From: Rhynchopus sp. YZ270_cl-10
Taxonomy: Eukaryota; Euglenozoa; Diplonemea; Diplonemida; Diplonemidae
Assembly (NCBI GenBank): GCA_964035575.1
Contig: OZ037874.1
Coordinates: 1,116,001-1,180,000, forward strand
Reading direction: 5' to 3'
DNA length: 64,000 bases
The translations under genes and the position numbers were made by a program. Below the pieces are notes generated by a model, which was given only the letters and a program-made list of their open reading frames with translations, was not told where the DNA came from and searched no databases. Below, piece after piece: positions 52,427-63,800 of this stretch (positions within the stretch are counted from its first letter, which is position 1; every line of letters starts with the position of its first letter).

Positions 52427-53063
52427 CGTACTGTACTGTACTGTACTGTACTGTACTGTACTGTACTGTACTGTACTGTACTGTACTGTACTGTACTGTA
52501 CTGTACTGTACTGTACTGTACTGTACTGTACTGTACTGTACTGTACTGTACTGTACTGTACTGTACTGTACTGTACTGTACTGTACTGTACTGTACTGTA
52601 CTGTACTGTACTGTACTGTACTGTACTGTACTGTACTGTACTGTACTGTACTGTACTGTACTGTACTGTACTGTACTGTACTGTACTGTACTGTACTGTA
52701 CTGTACTGTACTGTACTGTACTGTACTGTACTGTACTGTACTGTACTGTACTGTACTGTACTGTACTGTACTGTACTGTACTGTACTGTACTGTACTGTA
52801 CTGTACTGTACTGTACTGTACTGTACTGTACTGTACTGTACTGTACTGTACTGTACTGTACTGTACTGTACTGTACTGTACTGTACTGTACTGTACTGTA
52901 CTGTACTGTACTGTACTGTACTGTACTGTACTGTACTGTACTGTACTGTACTGTACTGTACTGTACTGTACTGTACTGTACTGTACTGTACTGTACTGTA
53001 CTGTACTGTACTGTACTGTACTGTACTGTACTGTACTGTACTGTACTGTACTGTACTGTACTG
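52427..53063. repeat. CTGTA pentanucleotide array
   Basis: About 127 uninterrupted copies of the 5-mer CTGTA. The unit contains the palindrome GTAC across each junction. Both strands read open in several frames, which is a trivial result of the absence of stop codons in the repeat. Confidence 0.97.
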
Positions 53064-53442
53064 TGTACTGTGTACTGTGTACTGTGTACTGTGTACTGTG
53101 TACTGTGTACTGTGTACTGTGTACTGTGTACTGTGTACTGTGTACTGTGTACTGTGTACTGTGTACTGTGTACTGTGTACTGTGTACTGTGTACTGTGTA
53201 CTGTGTACTGTGTACTGTGTACTGTGTACTGTGTACTGTGTACTGTGTACTGTGTACTGTGTACTGTGTACTGTGTACTGTGTACTGTGTACTGTGTACT
53301 GTGTACTGTGTACTGTGTACTGTGTACTGTGTACTGTGTACTGTGTACTGTGTACTGTGTACTGTGTACTGTGTACTGTGTACTGTGTACTGTGTACTGT
53401 GTACTGTGTACTGTGTACTGTGTACTGTGTACTGTACTGTAT
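53061..53442. repeat. CTGTGTA heptanucleotide array
   Basis: Directly continues the pentamer array with about 53 copies of a 7-mer that equals the pentamer plus an extra GT, then returns to one pentamer. It appears to have grown from one variant unit. Confidence 0.95.
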
Positions 53443-53636
53443 GAAAACCATAGGGGGGACCCTATGGTTTTTGGATTTTTTTTTGGGTTTTTTGGAACAC
53501 GAATCTGTTCGATAATTTTTGGATTGGGTAGTTTACCCACCCTAGCGATCCATTAACGCCAGAATTTTTCACTTTTGAGCATCTGTTACCTGTTTAGAAT
53601 TTTTCCTCACATGCACATTTTCAAAAGAATGGGCGT

Positions 53637-54796
53637 AAAAATTAAGAATGTGTGATAAGCAGCCAGGGTCATCTGTACGTACTATTAGTGTTTTTTTCTC
53701 TCTTCCCCTCATGCGAGACAACAACAAGAAGGCATGTTTCAAAGATTTCTTCAATTCTCGATAAAGAAAATAGAGTATGGTTTATGAAACACGTTTTTTT
53801 TTTTAACGAAGATTTTTCTTGAAAATAAAGTTGAACGGTCTCCGTTGTGGTAACTGCACAAAAAAAAAAAAAATAATCAGCAATTGGTGTGGTCGGAACC
53901 AGACAGGAAAAGTCCGGGGAAGGAATGATCTGGTTCCCCCCCTGGCGGGTAGAAGTACAGGGGGGGATTTGAGTTCCAATCACACCAGGCACTGCGCTTC
54001 TACATTTTTTGTTCACATCGTTCACATTTGTTCTTTTTACCGGTTTTCACGTTTTTTTTTATGGAAAATGTCAGGGATTGACAGGGGTTTGTGGAAAATG
54101 CGGGGGTGCAGTAAAAACAGCAAATGGGAAAGGTCCACGACGGTGTAGTGAAGACAGTGGAGATTGCACAACTGTGGCAACACAACCGAGGCAACTACAC
54201 TACTCCAACAATTTATCAAAGAAAATAATAACTTAACTTGACTTGACTTGACTTGTATTTGTAATTGTGGCGTCACCGCTGCAACACAATGCACACAAGC
54301 CAAGTCATTTATTTCACAGTCGTACCGGCCTCCCTGCTCCCCTGCACCCCTTTTTTTTTGTATCAATCACTGAAATTGGCCACGCGCGAGAGGCTTCGCA
54401 CTATCTTACCATTTATTTTATCTAACTTTGAGGCACATTCGTTCTTTCAAAAATTTTTTTTTATACTCACAGTCTTGCCAGCGGGTCCTCTTCATACCCC
54501 AAACCTGCTGAGAATGCACTGCTTTCTGTGCACACCCCTTTTTCCCCCAAAAAAGCCCCCCCTTTTTTTGAGGGAGGCTTTTTGAGTACCGAGCAACACC
54601 TCTCGACCGGTGTTTTGCCGACACAACAGAAAACACAGTTCGAACACCTCCCCTTTTGCCCCCCCCTTCCCCTTATCCCTTGCCACATGCCCCCCTCCCC
54701 TTGCACCCTTATCCCGCCACCCAACTCTCCTCACAATAGATACCTCTTTTGCTCTTCATCTTTCCTGTCTTTGTCTTCCCCTTCTGCACGTTAACC
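53637..54796. other. Spacer upstream of the first CUB gene
   Basis: No gene recognised. The dispersed repeat of 26180-26245 recurs at about 54152-54220 and is here followed by a short ACTTG run (about 54231-54255). A weak hairpin-element relative (GCGCGAGAGGC) lies at about 54378-54410. The last 250 bp are C/T-rich. Confidence 0.4.
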
Positions 54797-57700
54797 ATGC
54801 TAAGACATATGGCAGCACTGCTCATAGCAGGCACAGCGAACGTGGCAGGGCTTGGCCTGACTGCAGAGCAGCAGCAGTGGTACGGGACGTGCATGGCGTC
54901 GTCTGCGCGCATGCCGAAGATGGACGACATCTTCAACACAATGTGCACCTGCAAGCAGAACCCGTCTGTGTCCGTAGGTTCGCTCACCGTGGACCCTGTG
55001 TGCCTGAACCCTGGCTACGCACCGCCGCAGGGTGGCATACAAGGAGGCCTGGGTGGGCGCATTGCCTGGACACTCGCCTCTGAAAATGGGTGCACAGGGA
55101 CAGCCTTCACAATGTATCCGACGGCTGTGCCCGGCGAGCCTGGTGCATTGATCTTCTCGTGGATGGAGGACTTCAACGCAAGCACGACGGAGCGTGGTGC
55201 ACACAGCCGCCTCACAAAGGTGGCACGCAGCGAGGTTACCGGGCGCTACGAGGTGGTGGCGGATCTCACGCTGCCGCAGTGCGCGCAGAGTGGCGGTACG
55301 GTGTTCAACAAACGTGGCGACATTGCGACGCTTTGCTTTGCTGTGTGCGAGGACTGCGCCGAAGGCACCGAGCGCCTTGAGCCGTTCCTCGTGGAGGTGA
55401 AGGCCGACCTCTCGCACATCATCAGACGTGGGAGCGTGATGAGCTCGACCTGTGCAGAGCACAACACGTACTGCTACCCACGTGGCCGTGGCACCATCCT
55501 GCAGGACCTCTCGTACGACCCGAAGCGTGACTGGTACGCCGTGTGGCTCTCGGGTGGGATCGACCACCACGTGGGCGACATGCTGCCTCTCATCGACGCA
55601 GACCCCAGCCTCGACTTCCCACGCATCGTCGCAAGCAAGGTGCCTGGCAGCTGTGGTCGTGCCGGTTGGTCCTGGGAAAGCATCAAGGGACACACAACAG
55701 GCCACAGAATTGCGTACCACCCGCAGTTTGAGACCTTCGGTGTGCTGGTGACGTCGGACCTCCCGCGGACAACAGGGCTGCGCTACAAGGCCGGCATCGG
55801 CTACTATCAGAGAAGCATGATTGCGGGGAACGAAAACGTTGGGCAGGCATCAGTGACGTGGCCTGGTGCGATTCTGGCGTGTGGCTGCCACTTCTACTCT
55901 GCGTGGCACGGTGTGGAGAAGATGGGCGACTACTCACGTGAGAAGAAGGTGCAGCTCGGGTTCGGCCGCTTCACACCCGACGGCCAGCGTGTGTACGTGA
56001 AGTGGATTGCACTTCCCGACGGCGTGATCCCGAAGTCTGTGCGCCTCGCTGTGCTCGGTGGTGGGGAGGCGGACGGCTGCAACCGCTTCCTCCTTGGCTG
56101 GGGTGAGATGCAGAAGGACGCCCTCTACCCTGAGCGCTACATGCTGGCTGAGGTCGACTCCGAGGGGGAGATGCTGACGGAGCCACTCGACGTGACGGCA
56201 GCCACGTACTGGGGTGAGGATGAGCCGTGGGTGACACATGTGAACGGGGATGTGACGTGGGTGTCGACGTGGCGCAGGAACAACGATGGCTCGCCCAACC
56301 ACATCGGGCAGGACCCTGTGACCGGGCAGGTGCGTGAGGCTGGTCCGCAGTCGTGCACCTACAAGGGGCGTAACGACGGCTACGGGCACAACGTCATCCG
56401 TGCCTACACCGACACCCAGCAGTTCCCGTACTGGTGCAAACAGGATGCCGAAGGCAACTACCCGAGCTGGTGCAAGATCTGGGACTGGGGCACAACCGGC
56501 TTCAAGACGAATGAGATGTTTGTGAACCGTGTGTCCGCTGCGCAGCGTGTGGCGGAGCTGACCTGGATTGGGTGGATGGTAGCACACATGACACCTGCAC
56601 GTGTGGAGCACCCAGAGTGTATGCGGGACGACATCCTGCAGAAGAACGAGTACTGCATGGGTGCCAGCGTGCCTCTGCCTGAGACACCTGCGCCGCCTGC
56701 CACTCCTGCACCTGCAGCAGTTCCCGCAGGACCGATGCCGCCAGCACCTGTCGTGCCCGCGGTGCCTGCACAGTGCGAGGAGATGGACGGGTTCAACGGC
56801 CTGCTCGACTACCCAGCAGGGACTGGGTACTACGAGGCCAACACGGAGGCCTGCTGGAACTTCGCCTGCCCAGATGTGTCTGAAGGCATCAAGCTCACGT
56901 GGCTCAGGTGCGATACCATGTCCGACCACATGCGCTTTGAGTACCTCGACACCACACGCTGGCACCACTTTGTGAACGACACAGCACCCTACTATCCCGA
57001 CGACTACGAATGCGAGGAGCTCATCACCAACACGTACAACCGCCTCTCCATCCTGTTCTCGTCTGGAACCGACCGCGGGCGCGGCATCGAAGTTGCTTGG
57101 GAGTGCCTCATGCCCGTCACGCTCACACCCCCAACGGCAGTGCCCACAGGAGCGCCTCCAACAGCTCTGCCAACTGTGGTCCCGACGACGTCTGCACCTG
57201 TACCTGCAACTACTGCCCCTGACACTTCCGCACCCGACACATCAGCGCCTGATACATCTGCACCAGCAACCTCTGCTCCTGACACGTCTGCACCACCGAC
57301 TTCCGCACCTGAGACTTCTGTGCCTGTCACGTCAGCGCCAGCAACCTCTGCACCAGCAACATCAGCGCCTGCTACATCTGCACCACCGACTTCTGCACCT
57401 GCTACTTCCGCACCAGTGACATCAGCACCAGCGACCACTGCGCCCAACACATCTGCCCCTGACACCTCCGCACCCGCAACGTCTGCACCTGACACGTCTG
57501 CACCACCGACTTCTGCACCTGCAACATCAGCACCAGCGACCACGGCACCTGACACGTCTGCACCAGCAACCTCTGCACCTAAAACCTCTGTACCAGCAAC
57601 TTCCACACCTGACGCGTCCGCACCTGCGACATCAGCACCACCCACCTCCGCACCAGCAACTTCTGTGCCTGATACTTCTGCACCTGTCACAGCTGCTCCA

Positions 57701-58222
57701 CATACGTCTGCACCAGCAACATCCGCACCGGCAACTTCCGCACCCGACACATCAGCGCCTGATACATCTGCACCAGCAACGTCTGCCCCTGATACGTCCG
57801 CGCCACCGACTTCCGCACCTGAGACTTCTGTGCCTGTCACGTCAGCGCCTGCTACATCTGCACCACCTACTTCTGCACCTGCTACTTCCGCACCAGTGAC
57901 ATCTGCACCAGCACCTGACACTTCTGCACCTGCTACATCAGCACCCGCAACTTCCGCGCCTGCTACGTCCGCACCAGACACGTCTGCACCCGCAACGTCT
58001 GAGCCCAGCACAGGGATCCCCACCCCCACTGTCTGCAAGGACAAGAACCTGGCGGACGGGAACCTGTGGGTGGACAGCAGGGGTACTATTGGGAAGAACA
58101 AATACAGCTGCCACTGGTACCGCCGTCGCACTCGTTGTGCAAGACACGGTGCGACCTGGGCAAAGGAGGACATGACTGCGAACGATGCGTGCTGTGTGTG
58201 CGGTGGGGGTGTGTGGATGTAG
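54797..58222 (+). CDS. Secreted CUB-domain protein with Thr-Ser-Ala-Pro repeats, paralogue 1
   Basis: 1141 residues from ATG 54797, chosen because it gives a typical signal peptide (AALLIAGTANVAGLGL); an ATG 48 nt upstream is in frame and would add a second hydrophobic stretch. Residues about 20-620 form a Cys-containing region with repeated Trp/Gly/Asp-rich blades (WGEDEPWVTHVNGDVTW, TWRRNNDGSPN) that could be a beta-propeller. A CUB domain follows (about 660-771, CEEMDGFNGLLDYPAG, AWEC). Then about 300 residues of TSAP units (APATSAPDTSAP) that would be heavily O-glycosylated, and a C-terminal six-Cys module (1080-1141) ending DACCVCGGG, a motif frequent in secreted protist proteins. No membrane anchor is seen. 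It is probably an extracellular adhesin or binding protein. Confidence 0.85.
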   Translation: MLRHMAALLIAGTANVAGLGLTAEQQQWYGTCMASSARMPKMDDIFNTMCTCKQNPSVSVGSLTVDPVCLNPGYAPPQGGIQGGLGGRIAWTLASENGCTGTAFTMYPTAVPGEPGALIFSWMEDFNASTTERGAHSRLTKVARSEVTGRYEVVADLTLPQCAQSGGTVFNKRGDIATLCFAVCEDCAEGTERLEPFLVEVKADLSHIIRRGSVMSSTCAEHNTYCYPRGRGTILQDLSYDPKRDWYAVWLSGGIDHHVGDMLPLIDADPSLDFPRIVASKVPGSCGRAGWSWESIKGHTTGHRIAYHPQFETFGVLVTSDLPRTTGLRYKAGIGYYQRSMIAGNENVGQASVTWPGAILACGCHFYSAWHGVEKMGDYSREKKVQLGFGRFTPDGQRVYVKWIALPDGVIPKSVRLAVLGGGEADGCNRFLLGWGEMQKDALYPERYMLAEVDSEGEMLTEPLDVTAATYWGEDEPWVTHVNGDVTWVSTWRRNNDGSPNHIGQDPVTGQVREAGPQSCTYKGRNDGYGHNVIRAYTDTQQFPYWCKQDAEGNYPSWCKIWDWGTTGFKTNEMFVNRVSAAQRVAELTWIGWMVAHMTPARVEHPECMRDDILQKNEYCMGASVPLPETPAPPATPAPAAVPAGPMPPAPVVPAVPAQCEEMDGFNGLLDYPAGTGYYEANTEACWNFACPDVSEGIKLTWLRCDTMSDHMRFEYLDTTRWHHFVNDTAPYYPDDYECEELITNTYNRLSILFSSGTDRGRGIEVAWECLMPVTLTPPTAVPTGAPPTALPTVVPTTSAPVPATTAPDTSAPDTSAPDTSAPATSAPDTSAPPTSAPETSVPVTSAPATSAPATSAPATSAPPTSAPATSAPVTSAPATTAPNTSAPDTSAPATSAPDTSAPPTSAPATSAPATTAPDTSAPATSAPKTSVPATSTPDASAPATSAPPTSAPATSVPDTSAPVTAAPHTSAPATSAPATSAPDTSAPDTSAPATSAPDTSAPPTSAPETSVPVTSAPATSAPPTSAPATSAPVTSAPAPDTSAPATSAPATSAPATSAPDTSAPATSEPSTGIPTPTVCKDKNLADGNLWVDSRGTIGKNKYSCHWYRRRTRCARHGATWAKEDMTANDACCVCGGGVWM
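57205..58010 (+). repeat. TSAP-coding tandem repeat, first gene
   Basis: About 30 codon-level variants of ACNTCNGCNCCN with a variable residue between units, coding xTSAP. Third positions vary freely, and the 36-90 nt blocks recur here and in the second gene, indicating exchange between the two arrays. Confidence 0.9.
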
Positions 58223-59532
58223 GGCGACGGACCAGGGCAGATGCCTGTTGTGCGGACTGCCTCAAAACAATGCGAACGAACGGAAAGAAATTACGAGGCT
58301 TTTTAAGTGAAGCCACACACTGGATTCAGACACCGTGTGCTCCTGCAGCAGAGCCACCTGTGCCTTGATGGGATCACAACAATTGTTTTGTTTTGCTTTA
58401 TCACCTCCCTACCTACTGGGGTGTCTGTGCAATCTGCACTCACCCTTTTTTCTTGTATTTTCTTCGAGAATCTTTCAAATTCACTTTTTTGTTTCACACA
58501 CCTTAATAGACATTTTTCATTCTGTTGAAAGACACCCTTTTTGGCACGATTCTTGATGACCACGGAAAGTTCCATATTTCCAGTGCTTGTTCATTGTGTC
58601 AGGGGTGTTCTGCCTGTTCAACGTTCACTCTTTTCCTCTCAAAATTAATTCTAAAAACACAACAAAACAAATGTTGTTTCTTCTCTTCTTAATCACACAC
58701 AATCCGGAGGCATTTTGTGGCACTTCAGTGTTGTCCGTTGTCTTCTGATTTTCAAATTTTGCATTTCTTTCTGATGTGTGCACGAGTGGCACAGTCGTCT
58801 TTCTTTTATGTTTTTCTTCTCTTTTTCACTTTGGATTTGAAAACAATGCTTCACGTGGCCATGATGCCAGGGGAGGTGGTGACTCAGCTCACTTCTCCCC
58901 TTGCAGTGCTCCCTTGACGCTTTGTTTTGTATTTCTGCCTTTTTGTTTTGAAGTGACATCAGCACTGGGAGGCTGAGGCTCAATCTATTTTCTTTGTTTC
59001 CCTCCACGTTTCCTCTCCGTGCGTACAACAGCAGTCTCAGTATTTCTCTTCATCCACGTTCCCTGTTTTGTTCTTGCGTATCCTCGCAGAATATAGGGGC
59101 ACGTTCTCTGAACGCTTGCTGTTTGTTCCCCTCCCCCGTTTATGTTTTTGCTTTTGTTTCTCGTGCAGCTCATGCAAGGCCTCAGAGGGCTGCACGATGA
59201 AACAATTCCACATTGTTTCTTTTTAGTAATATTGTGTTCAACATTGTGCTACCGTTTGCACCACATTTTTTGACTCATTGTGAGTCAATTGTTGACAGAC
59301 CTGTAACATGTTTGTTGTGTAACGTTGCATTCTTTTTGTTTTTTGGCAGACTCGTCTTTCCCCTTTGCAGACCTGCCTTTGCCACCTACGCAAGACTACT
59401 AACAAGAAAAGGCGCCTTTCTCTTATCGTTGACACCTCTCCCCTTCCCCTTCTCTTCTTCTTCCCCTTCCTCTTACTCTCTCACAAGACACTCTGCAAGC
59501 TCTTCTTGCGTGGTGCCCTTCAGAGTCTGTCG
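58223..59532. other. Spacer with one hairpin element
   Basis: No gene recognised. Holds the TGTGC/GCACA hairpin at 58773-58806. A possible diverged relative is near 58962-58998 (CATCAGCACTGGGAGGCTG). Confidence 0.4.
58773..58806 (+). repeat. Hairpin element, loop ACGAGTG
   Basis: GATG (58773-58776) with CGTC, TGTGC (58777-58781) with GCACA (58789-58793), loop ACGAGTG. The same inner helix as 35119-35157. Confidence 0.55.
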
Positions 59533-60330
59533 TTACTGAGGACGTTCCGGTTCATTTCCGCAAACCTGCAAACTCTTCTTCACAGTTGGAGCAGTGACTG
59601 GGGTCAGCGTCGCAGTCGTAGTCATAGCTGCTGGCAGCATCTGAGCTGTCTGGCACTGTCGCTTTCGTTGGTCTCGTACCGTGGAAACTCTTCTATTCTT
59701 TCGATAAGAAGGGGGAGATTCACCACCACCGAGGAGACTCGCCATCTTGTCATCCTTGGAGAGGCGCTCCGCTTTCATTTTCAGAAAGTTTTTTGACTCG
59801 CGCATGTACCTCTGTGCTGTTTTGGGGTTTTCCCAGCCATACCATTCGCACAGTTGAGTCCCCGTCGCACCTTCCTCGGCATTGGCGAGAGCCGACGTCG
59901 TCCTCCAGCAATGTCCAGTGTACAAATTTGGGGTCTCGAGTGCAAGCTCAGCCGCGATGTCCTTTCCAAAATCAGCCAACGCGTGACGCCCGACCCTCTT
60001 GTCTTTCTGGAAGTTTTTCCCCTTTGTGGCGATCGGGCGCCACAGGCTTTGCTGCTGATGGAAGTCGGTGAGGTCCCCTATCTTGGTCACATACTTGCCC
60101 ATTTACACATTCTGCACATCTGTTTGGTGTATGTCTCCGATGCTAATCCGAAGCTTGCGTAGATGATCTCATGATCTCTTGGCGGTCGAATGTGCAATGA
60201 TGTTGAGGGCGTGTCCACGGCACGAAGCCCAAAATCAATACGGGTATTTCCGTACTTTGAGTGGTAGCTGCACACCACTTTTGGAACCTCCAAGAGTGTT
60301 GCATCCATCGCTGGCAAAGATCATTCGACG
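59533..60330 (-). mobile_element. Tyrosine-recombinase element remnant
   Basis: The minus strand of 59533-60102 codes for the C-terminal part of a tyrosine recombinase: the motifs TGHCWRTTSA (the H-x-x-R box), YGWENPKTAQRYM (Trp of the W/H box and the Tyr nucleophile) are in the right order and spacing. Such enzymes are carried by Crypton DNA transposons and by DIRS-like elements; I cannot tell which from this fragment. The element is broken, with a few breaks and without its N-terminal half, and further short recombinase-like or unrelated frames lie upstream to about 60330. It is the only sizeable minus-strand coding trace in the window. Confidence 0.6.
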
Positions 60331-60810
60331 CCAGAAACTGTCCCCGAGCTCGCTGCCTTGATCCACCAAGGAGTCAGTGATATTTGCAGCATTCTGCAAG
60401 CATTCAACAGTGCGATGCGCCAGAACAGCTCTTTCTTCAGCCTCCCACGTGTGCACCCCCGTATGTCGACAGTGTCGTCGAAGGCGTCACGAAGATCCTT
60501 GTCTTGCAAACAGTGCGCACTGATCTTCTCCAGCGTGTGTCTGTCGTTGCTCAGCATCGGCAGCGTCGTCAGCAGCGTATGACACACTGTAGTTTATGCG
60601 ACACATAAGCTCTTCGTCATCCACATTGACCACGTGGGAGGTTGCTGCAAAACATAAATCACGCTGTGCGGTACTTCCATATGTTTGACCAAAGTTCCCA
60701 AGGACAACGATACACAACACCGTGGGTGTCTGCACGTTGATCTCAACCACCCCTTTCTTCACAGATATAACATTTTGCTCAACACAACACCCCTAACCCC
60801 GTTTGCAACA
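60331..60810. other. Spacer upstream of the second CUB gene
   Basis: Short minus-strand frames continue to about 60762 and might belong to the same element remnant. No motif identified. Confidence 0.3.
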
Positions 60811-63800
60811 ATGCCCGCAGGCGGCACTGTGCGCCTACCCTCCTCTTGCATGCTCCTCCTTGCAGCATGCGTAGGCATGAGCGCAGCAGCAGACCTGGGT
60901 GGGTTGACCACCGGGCAGACAACGTGGTACGACAACTGCATGCAGAACACCCCTTTTGAGGATTACGAGTTCAGAAACTGGATGTGCACATGCAAGGCGA
61001 ACCCGACGACGTCTCTTGCGAACGGTGCCTTTCAGGTGGACCCTGTGTGCCTGCCGATGGGGTACACGCCACCGGAGGGTGGGATCATGGGTGGTGCCGG
61101 CGGCCGTGTCTGGACACTCGACCCAGAGAACGCCTGCACGGGGAACGCATTCACCGTGCACTCCGTTGGTGTGCCCGGTTCGACGGACATCATCGCGACC
61201 TGGGCAGAGGACTTCACAGCCACAACAGGTCGTGACAACGCACACATCCACGTGACGCGCCTGACGCTCTCCGGCGGACGCTACACAGTGCTGGCAGACA
61301 TCAAGCTTCCTGGGTGTGTGTTCAACGGTGGTGTTGTGGTCAACAAGCGTGGCGACATTGCGACGTACTGCCTGGCAACGTGCCCGCACTGCTCAGGGGA
61401 CGCAACGTGGGGGAGGTTTGAGCCGTTTGTGGTGGAAGTGAAGCCAGACCTGTCACAGGAGATCCGTAGGGGCAGTGCGATGCACCCGTCCTGTGTGACC
61501 GAGGACAAATACTGCTACGCCGTGAACAGGGGCACGCTGTTCCACTGGATGGAGTACGACCCTGTGCGTGATGTGTATGCAATGTGGTACAACGGTGGCT
61601 GGGCCAACCACGTTGGGGACGTGATGTCGCTGCTCGAGGCTGACCCAGCAAAGAACCTGCCACGCCTGTCCTCCTGCGACAGGTTGGAGGCAGGGTGGCG
61701 GTGGGAGTGCAACAAAGGCCACACCACAGGGACGAAGATGGTGTACCACCCCGAGTTCCAGGACTTCGGTGCCATGTGCACAACAGACCTGGTTGCCTAC
61801 GGCATGCGGTACAGACGTGTGTACACCAAGACCGGCGCACGCTACGGGCTTACCGAGAACGAGAACACCTGGTCCGCATCCGCCACGTGGCCGGGGTCGA
61901 TGGTGGCCTGCGGCTGCCACTACTTCACTGTGTTCCACGGTGTGCGTGCGCAGGGGGACTACAACGCTGGGCGTGGTGTGGGGCTTGGGTTCATGCGCAC
62001 AGACCCCTTGATGCAGAAGGAGAAGTACGTCGTGTGGCTCTCGACGGACACCGTCAACGTGCGCAGCGTGCGGCTTGCTGTGCTCGGGGACGGAGCTGGG
62101 TGCAACCGCTTTGCTCTTGGGTGGGGCGAGATGGGGCTGGGCGACGTGTACCCAACAAAGTTCTTCATTGTGGAGGTGGACTCGGAGGGCACGTTCCTCA
62201 CAGAGAAGCTTGAGGTGACGTCGGCCACGTTCTGGGGTGAGGACGACGAGTGGGTGACACTGCCGAACGGGGACGTGTCATGGACTTCGACGTGGAAGAG
62301 AAACGAGGATGGAAGCCCGAACAAGATCAACCAGGACCCTGCGACGCTTGGGCCGCGCAAAAGCGGGAAGGTGACGTGCACGTACGGTGGGCAGAACACA
62401 GGGTACGGACACTCGAATCTGCGCCACTTCAACACAATTCCCTCCTGGGACCAGGACGGTCCACGTCGCACCTGGGGCACCTCTGGGTTCAAGACTAACG
62501 AGATGTTCGTGAGCAGGATCGCGTCTGCCAAGCGCATTGGCGGCCTGACAAAGGCAGGGTGGATCCAAGACAACAGCCCACAGCGCCACCGCCACCCCGA
62601 GTGTGCAGAGGTGCCTGTCCAAAGCGACGCCTGCCGTGACGAGTTTGACCTCACCGCCGCACCCAGCACAGCTGCACCACCCGCAACCCCGACACCTGTC
62701 GTGTCGCTTCCTCCGATGCCTCCGTTCACGCCTGCTGTGCAGCCGCCATTCACACCCAGGGCAGGGTGCACACAGCTGTCGGGTGCGACAGGCACACTCG
62801 ACTACCCTGAGGGCTCTGCGTACTACGCAAACCACCTGACGAAGTGTTGGGACATTCCGTGCCACGGCGGCATCATCACGTTGACGTGGCGTCTGTTCGA
62901 GGTGGAGGAGGACGGCAACGACAAGGTGGTGGTCGGAGGCAACAACGCGCAGGGCTTCACACAGTCGACTGCGTACGAAGGTGAGGGAGGCACGTCCAAG
63001 GACAAGCTGCCTACGATGTTCTACAGCGGTGCGAAGATCCTCCTCTCCACCGACGACGACTACCGCTATGAGGGCTTCATCGTCGACTGGGTCTGTGCAG
63101 TGGCGGGGGTAACTCCTGTTCCCATGTCGTCTCCAACGTCAACACCGGCTACCTCGGCACCTGCCACGTCTGCACCACCGACTTCCGCACCTGCGACCTC
63201 CGCACCAGTCACGTCAGCACCAGCTACCTCTGCACCAGCAACATCAGCCCCTGACACGTCTGCACCTGCTACGTCCGCACCCGACACATCAGCACCTGAT
63301 ACATCTGCACTAGCAACTTCTGCACCTGCGACATCAGCACCAGTGACCACCGCACCTGACACGTCTGCACCACTCACTTCCGCACCTGCGACTTCTGTGC
63401 CTCTCACATCAGCACCTGAGACTTCCGCACCCGACACATCAGCACCCGATACATCTGCACCTAAAACCTCTGTACCAGCAACTTCCACACCTGACACGTC
63501 CGCACCTGCGACATCAGCACCACCCACCTCTGCACCGGCAACTTCTGTGCCTGATACTTCTGCACCTGTCACAGCTGCTCCACATACGTCTGCACCAAGA
63601 ACATCTGCACCGGCAACTTCCGCACCTGACACATCAGCGCCTGAAACATCTGCACCAGCAACGTCTGCCCCTGACACTTCTGCACCTGACACATCAGCGC
63701 CTGATACGTCTGCACCACCGACTTCCGCACCTGAGACTTCTGTGCCTGTCACGTCAGCGCCAGCAACCTCTGCACCACCGACTTCTGCACCTGCTACTTC

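Larger units (their letters stand above)
50154..53636. mobile_element. Composite non-autonomous element with 23-bp terminal inverted repeats
   Basis: The left end begins ACGCCCATTCTTTTGAAAAT (50155) and the right end (ending 53636) is its inverse for 23 bp. Flanks AAAAATTTA and AAAAATTAA match at eight of nine positions and may be a worn target duplication. The left 400 bp is present twice, 531 bp apart. Inside lie a GC-rich hairpin cluster, a stretch shared with the Mutator-like element at 31358-33508, and a 1-kb simple-sequence array near the right end. No intact transposase is seen. Confidence 0.6.

Noticed and set aside
52371-53556. Long open frames on both strands across the CTGTA/CTGTGTA arrays
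   Set aside because: The repeat lacks stop codons in several frames, so these frames are automatic and not genes.
57205-58010. CRISPR-like repeated array
   Set aside because: The repeats are codon-periodic, degenerate at third positions and inside an open frame; no spacers of uniform length.
57004-58173. 389-residue minus-strand frame rich in GADV/GAEV
   Set aside because: It is the mirror of the TSAP-coding repeat; the + strand frame has a signal peptide, CUB domain and cysteine module. The same holds for 63066-63977 on the minus strand.
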